From an uncultured Brevibacterium sp. (GTDB lineage Bacteria; Actinomycetota; Actinomycetes; Actinomycetales; Brevibacteriaceae): DNA of 8,876 nucleotides. The position numbers were made by a program, and so were the translations under genes. Location: the NCBI GenBank assembly GCA_902489215.1, contig CABTZE010000082.1, positions 1-8,876 on the forward strand. The letters are read 5' to 3'. Positions 6,417 to 8,876 of this stretch are shown piece after piece (positions within the stretch are counted from its first letter, which is position 1; each line of letters opens with the position of its first letter). The notes beneath the pieces are model-generated. The model searched no databases. It saw nothing but the letters and a program-made list of their open reading frames with translations, and was not told where the DNA came from.

Positions 6417-7210
6417 CTGGATCATCCCGGCGAAGTGCTTCCACGGCGCTGCATGTGGTCATTGCTGATCAGCTGCGTGAGCAGATCAGCTCCGGCCAGC
6501 TTGCAATCGGAGCGTCTCTGCCCAGCGAGGCTGATCTCATGCGCAGCTTCGGAGTTTCGCGAGGGCCTGTTCGCCAGGCGGTGGCAGCGCTGCGCAGCGA
6601 AGGGCTCATTGCGGTCAGCCGCGGCAGGCCCCCGCGGGTGACCGGCACTGTGGCCTCACAGCCGTTGGCGAACTTCCTGTCCTTTTCCGAATGGGCGAAG
6701 TCAGCTCACCGCACGCCGGGGCAGAAGACTGTGGAAACTGCGCGCCGACCGGTTTCGCCTGCAGCGGCAGACGCTCTGGAACTTGAGGCCGGTGAGCCCG
6801 TTGTTGAAGTTCTGCGTGTTCGCAGCTTGGACGACAAGCCCGTCATGATCGAACGGACCACCTTTGTGATGGATGTGGGGCGGCACCTGTTCGACTTTGA
6901 TCCTGACAGCGGATCAATTTTCGCGCACTTGCGCTCTTGCGGTGTGGACCTCAACTCCGCCCGCCACACCTTCGACGCCGTGGCGGCAGAAGAAGCCGAC
7001 GCCGAATACCTGGGCGTTGAGCTCGGATCACCGCTCTTGCGCGAGCGCCGCATCACCTTCGACCCAAGCGGCAGGCCACTGGAGTACTCAGAAGACAGCT
7101 ACCTGCCCAGTGCTGTGACCTTCACGGTTGAAAACACGATGCAGAACCGTTCAGCGGTTGTGCGCGCTCTGCCGAACGTCAACACAGATAACAGCGCAGA
7201 CCACGACTGA
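6404..7210 (+). CDS. GntR family regulator with UTRA ligand-binding domain
   Basis: The 268-residue protein has an N-terminal winged helix-turn-helix (about 16-80) with the GntR hallmarks LPSEADL, the recognition stretch FGVSRGPVRQAVAALRSEGL and the wing VSRGRPPRV. A UTRA effector domain (about 98-245) of the HutC branch follows, with ERTTFVMD and the EDSYLPS motif near its end. Members usually repress catabolic operons until the substrate or a metabolite binds. Its position between the oxidoreductase-phnDCE operon and the HAD gene suggests it is the local repressor of aminophosphonate use. The ATG lies seven bases after a -10-like box, with no ribosome-binding site. The C-terminal ~20 residues are polar and probably disordered. 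Confidence 0.92.
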   Translation: MNTSSGSSRRSASTALHVVIADQLREQISSGQLAIGASLPSEADLMRSFGVSRGPVRQAVAALRSEGLIAVSRGRPPRVTGTVASQPLANFLSFSEWAKSAHRTPGQKTVETARRPVSPAAADALELEAGEPVVEVLRVRSLDDKPVMIERTTFVMDVGRHLFDFDPDSGSIFAHLRSCGVDLNSARHTFDAVAAEEADAEYLGVELGSPLLRERRITFDPSGRPLEYSEDSYLPSAVTFTVENTMQNRSAVVRALPNVNTDNSADHD

Positions 7211-7246
7211 AACTCTCTGAAACCCCTCAAGCCCAAAGGAGTCACC

Positions 7247-7927
7247 ATGACTGACATCAAGCTCATTGCCTGCGACATGGCCGGCACCACCATTGACGAA
7301 CACGGCGATGTTTACCGCGCCCTCGAGAACTCTGTCGCCGAAAACGGTGTCGAGGTTAAGCCCGAAGACCTGCAGACCTGGATGGGTGCAGACAAGGTCG
7401 AGGCCATCACCGCACTGCTGAAGTTGGGCGGTCACGAAGCTGACGACGCCACTGTGCAGAAGTCTTTCGACCGGTTCCGCGAACTGCTCCGCGAGTACTA
7501 CGCGGCCAACCCGCCGGTCGGGCTGCCTGGTGTTGAAGCGGCCCTGCGTGAACTTAAGAACGCCGGTATGAAGATCGCGCTGACCACCGGATTCTCTGCC
7601 GATGTTGCGGGACCCCTGCTGGAATCCCTCGGCTGGAAGATCGGCGATCTGCTTGATGCCGTTGTCACCTCGGACGAGGTTGAAGCTGGCCGCCCCTACC
7701 CGTACATGATTCAGAAGGCTATGGAGCGCACGGGCGTGACCGATCCGGCTCAGGTTCTCGTTGCCGGTGACACCGTTGTTGACGCTCAGGCGGGAGCGCG
7801 CGCTGAAGCAGGCATGGTCTGCGGCGTTCTGACGGGCAAGCTCGACGAAAAGGGCTTCGAAGGCACCGGTGCCACCCACGTCATCGGATCGGTAGCCGAC
7901 CTGCCGGCCATGCTGCTGAACAGCTGA
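7247..7927 (+). CDS. Phosphonatase-like HAD hydrolase (PhnX-like)
   Basis: This 226-residue HAD enzyme has the phosphonatase form of motif I, DMAGT: nucleophile Asp10 with Ala12 in place of the usual acid. Motif II lies at Thr113-Thr114 in LTTGFS, Arg149 in GRPYPYM replaces the common motif III lysine, and motif IV is GDTVVD with Asp175 and Asp179. The cap holds Lys50 in the MGADK stretch, aligning by eye with the phosphonatase lysine that forms a Schiff base with phosphonoacetaldehyde. The His three residues later in true PhnX is Ala53 here. These points fit the PhnX-like family (TIGR03351), whose substrate may be phosphonoacetaldehyde or a related phosphono-aldehyde; products would be phosphate and an aldehyde. 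It follows gntR by 36 nt with a good AAAGGAG site (7235-7241). Confidence 0.9.
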   Translation: MTDIKLIACDMAGTTIDEHGDVYRALENSVAENGVEVKPEDLQTWMGADKVEAITALLKLGGHEADDATVQKSFDRFRELLREYYAANPPVGLPGVEAALRELKNAGMKIALTTGFSADVAGPLLESLGWKIGDLLDAVVTSDEVEAGRPYPYMIQKAMERTGVTDPAQVLVAGDTVVDAQAGARAEAGMVCGVLTGKLDEKGFEGTGATHVIGSVADLPAMLLNS

Positions 7928-7957
7928 CCAGCCCTCAGCATGCCCAGCCGGCCAACG

Positions 7958-8053
7958 CCTCGTTCGTTCATCGGTCCGTTCTTACGCGGTAATGCAGATT
8001 CACGCTTTAATGCAGCGCATTAGCGCGTGAGGTTGCATTAAAGCGTGAGTCTG
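7958..8053. repeat. Intergenic palindromic repeat, copy 3 (diverged)
   Basis: The 71-bp core (7978-8048) matches 64 of 71 bases of either other copy. Five of the seven changes cluster at 8028-8033, just before the right arm. The arms 7995-8014 and 8034-8053 still pair over 20 positions with one G-T. CCTCGT (7958-7963) again lies 14 nt before the core, and GCCGCCGAGGTG (8066-8077) follows it. It sits between the convergent HAD gene and the 171-residue protein gene and may serve as a bidirectional terminator. Confidence 0.85.
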
Positions 8054-8105
8054 GGTTGCCCGGAAGCCGCCGAGGTGGGCAGAGCCGCAACGACCTCCCG
8101 CGCCT

Positions 8106-8149
8106 GACTGCGCGCGACCGCGTGCGAAAACGACTGCGCGCGAAAACGA
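8106..8149. repeat. Short direct repeats before the stop of the 171-residue gene
   Basis: GACTGCGCGCGA occurs at 8106-8117 and 8132-8143, and GCGAAAACGA at 8124-8133 and 8140-8149. They lie in the 3' flank of the minus-strand gene. No function is apparent; they may reflect local slippage. Confidence 0.6.
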
Positions 8150-8665
8150 TCAGCCCGTCTTCTTGGCCTCGATAACCCAGTGGGAACCATCGAAGCCGTC
8201 AACAATCATGCGGGCAGAAATGCCTCGGCCCTGACCGGTCACGATCCAGTTCGGCTTCAGCACACCACGCGGCTGGCTGGTTTCAACATCGAACATAGCC
8301 CCCAGCTTGTACCGCTTGCGCAGTGCGGCCCCAGCCAAATCCCGGGCCGCCTTCGCAACAGACTCGGGAGCGGGCTCAGCCAGTGGCCCTTCAGCTGGAA
8401 CCTCTTCACCATCAGTGGGCACGTGCGTGATGAAGGACGAACCACCCATTGCATCAACAAACACATCAACAACACCCAACGGACCACGTTTGCGCTGGGC
8501 GGTAATCCGCACATGCCAAAACGGGTGATGCACCAGCCGCGCGGATGCCTGCCCGCCACCCAATCTGCGGCGAACAACCTCCTCAGCCTCAGCAGCCGAA
8601 ACCGACGGGGTCAGCCGGACTGCACGCAGCCCAGCTGACCCCGTCACCTGGTTCGGGTCAGTCAC
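8150..8665 (-). CDS. Uncharacterised 171-residue protein with an internal PepSY-like duplication
   Basis: I do not recognise this protein. It has no signal peptide or membrane segment and is probably cytoplasmic. Two similar halves are visible. Each has a helix (about 21-38 and 100-122) followed by two strands: FWHVRIT ... VDVFVDAMGGSSFI (49-79) and NWIVTG ... ARMIVDGFDGSHWVI (139-165). The helix-strand-strand order with a VDxxxGS turn recalls PepSY-type folds, though this is a visual match only. The GTG start (8663-8665) overlaps the stop of the upstream gene (GTGACTGA, 8658-8665), and GGAAGG (8674-8679) lies 8 nt upstream, so translation is likely coupled. It converges on the HAD gene. Its partner upstream is also unidentified. 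Confidence 0.8.
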   Translation of the reverse strand: MTDPNQVTGSAGLRAVRLTPSVSAAEAEEVVRRRLGGGQASARLVHHPFWHVRITAQRKRGPLGVVDVFVDAMGGSSFITHVPTDGEEVPAEGPLAEPAPESVAKAARDLAGAALRKRYKLGAMFDVETSQPRGVLKPNWIVTGQGRGISARMIVDGFDGSHWVIEAKKTG

Positions 8666-8876
8666 GCGAAGTGCCTTCCGCCTCGCCCGCGTCCGTCACC
8701 TGACCGCCCGCGGCACCCGCCGAACCGGCACCGCCCGCGGCACCCACCGGGCCAGCACCGCCCGCGGCACCCGCCGAACCGGCGCCCGCCGAACCGGCGC
8801 CCGCCGAACCGGCACCCGCGGGGCCAGCGCCGCCCGCCGCACCGACACCCGCCCCAGCCTCATCTTCCACCGGAAC
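8658..8876 (-). CDS. C-terminal end of an Ala/Gly-rich protein, truncated by the window edge
   Basis: The frame stays open to the window end, so the real start lies outside. A GTG at 8868-8870 is possible but has no evident ribosome-binding site. The visible 72 residues are almost entirely Ala, Gly, Ser and Pro in pentapeptide (GSAGA) and nonapeptide (AGSAGAAGG) repeats, ending in an acidic tail. Such sequence is disordered and usually forms a linker or tail of a larger protein, whose function cannot be inferred here. The stop overlaps the start of the 171-residue gene by eight bases, indicating an operon. The antisense frames are also GC-rich and open, but the coupling with the downstream gene supports this strand. 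Confidence 0.6.
   Translation of the reverse strand, partial: VPVEDEAGAGVGAAGGAGPAGAGSAGAGSAGAGSAGAAGGAGPVGAAGGAGSAGAAGGQVTDAGEAEGTSRD
8703..8783. repeat. 27-bp tandem repeat, three units, in frame
   Basis: Units at 8703-8729 and 8757-8783 are identical; the middle unit (8730-8756) is diverged in its second half. Each encodes a nonapeptide of the AGSAGAAGG type on the minus strand. The period is a multiple of three, so changes in unit number would not break the frame. Confidence 0.88.
8770..8814. repeat. 15-bp tandem repeat, three units, in frame
   Basis: The units at 8770-8784, 8785-8799 and 8800-8814 are identical apart from one terminal base of the last unit. They encode consecutive GSAGA pentapeptides. 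The first unit overlaps the end of the 27-bp array, suggesting that one array arose from part of the other. Confidence 0.87.

Noticed and set aside
7151..7879. 242-codon minus-strand open frame opposite the HAD gene
   Set aside because: The opposite frame contains the complete HAD catalytic motifs and a good ribosome-binding site; this frame has neither.
7247..7927. Giving the HAD gene the symbol phnX
   Set aside because: The active site matches the PhnX-like sister family, with Ala at the position of the PhnX histidine, so the substrate may differ.
47..8048. The three similar repeats as a CRISPR array
   Set aside because: They are kilobases apart, too long, internally palindromic, and have no regular spacers or cas genes nearby.

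Overview
The window looks like a chromosomal segment of a GC-rich Gram-positive bacterium, most likely an actinomycete. The bias to G/C at third codon positions, the lipoprotein-type substrate-binding protein, a probable leaderless mRNA and intrinsic terminators without U-tracts all fit; the genus cannot be fixed from the sequence alone.

The centre (2481-7927) is a compact aminophosphonate uptake and catabolism locus of two divergent transcription units. On the minus strand, a DAO-type FAD oxidoreductase is followed by phnD (lipoprotein binding protein), phnC (ATPase) and phnE (permease), tightly packed with strong Shine-Dalgarno sites. On the plus strand, a GntR/UTRA regulator is followed by a phosphonatase-like HAD hydrolase carrying the DxAGT motif and the cap-domain lysine of C-P bond cleavers. 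No class V 2-aminoethylphosphonate transaminase (PhnW) is present. The likely scheme is that PhnCDE imports an aminophosphonate, the flavoenzyme oxidatively deaminates it to a phosphono-aldehyde, and the HAD enzyme cleaves the C-P bond to release phosphate. A repeated CTTATGWATACA motif lies in the divergent promoter region and again across the GntR start codon, and is the best candidate operator.

To the left (188-2055, minus strand) lies a second unit: an Lrp/AsnC regulator followed by a class III PLP aminotransferase. It ends in a GC hairpin terminator. Its link to the phosphonate locus is only positional.

Three copies of an unusual intergenic palindromic repeat (71-bp core, equal length, 64-69 of 71 bases identical) sit at about 47-117, 2287-2357 and 7978-8048. 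Each lies beside or between the 3' ends of transcription units. Each core has four TAATGC-type words in a ++-- arrangement and can fold in more than one way.

To the right (8150-8876, minus strand) are two unrecognised, translationally coupled genes: a 171-residue protein with an internal PepSY-like duplication, and upstream of it the Ala/Gly-rich C-terminal tail of a protein that runs off the window. That tail is encoded by in-frame 27-bp and 15-bp tandem repeats.
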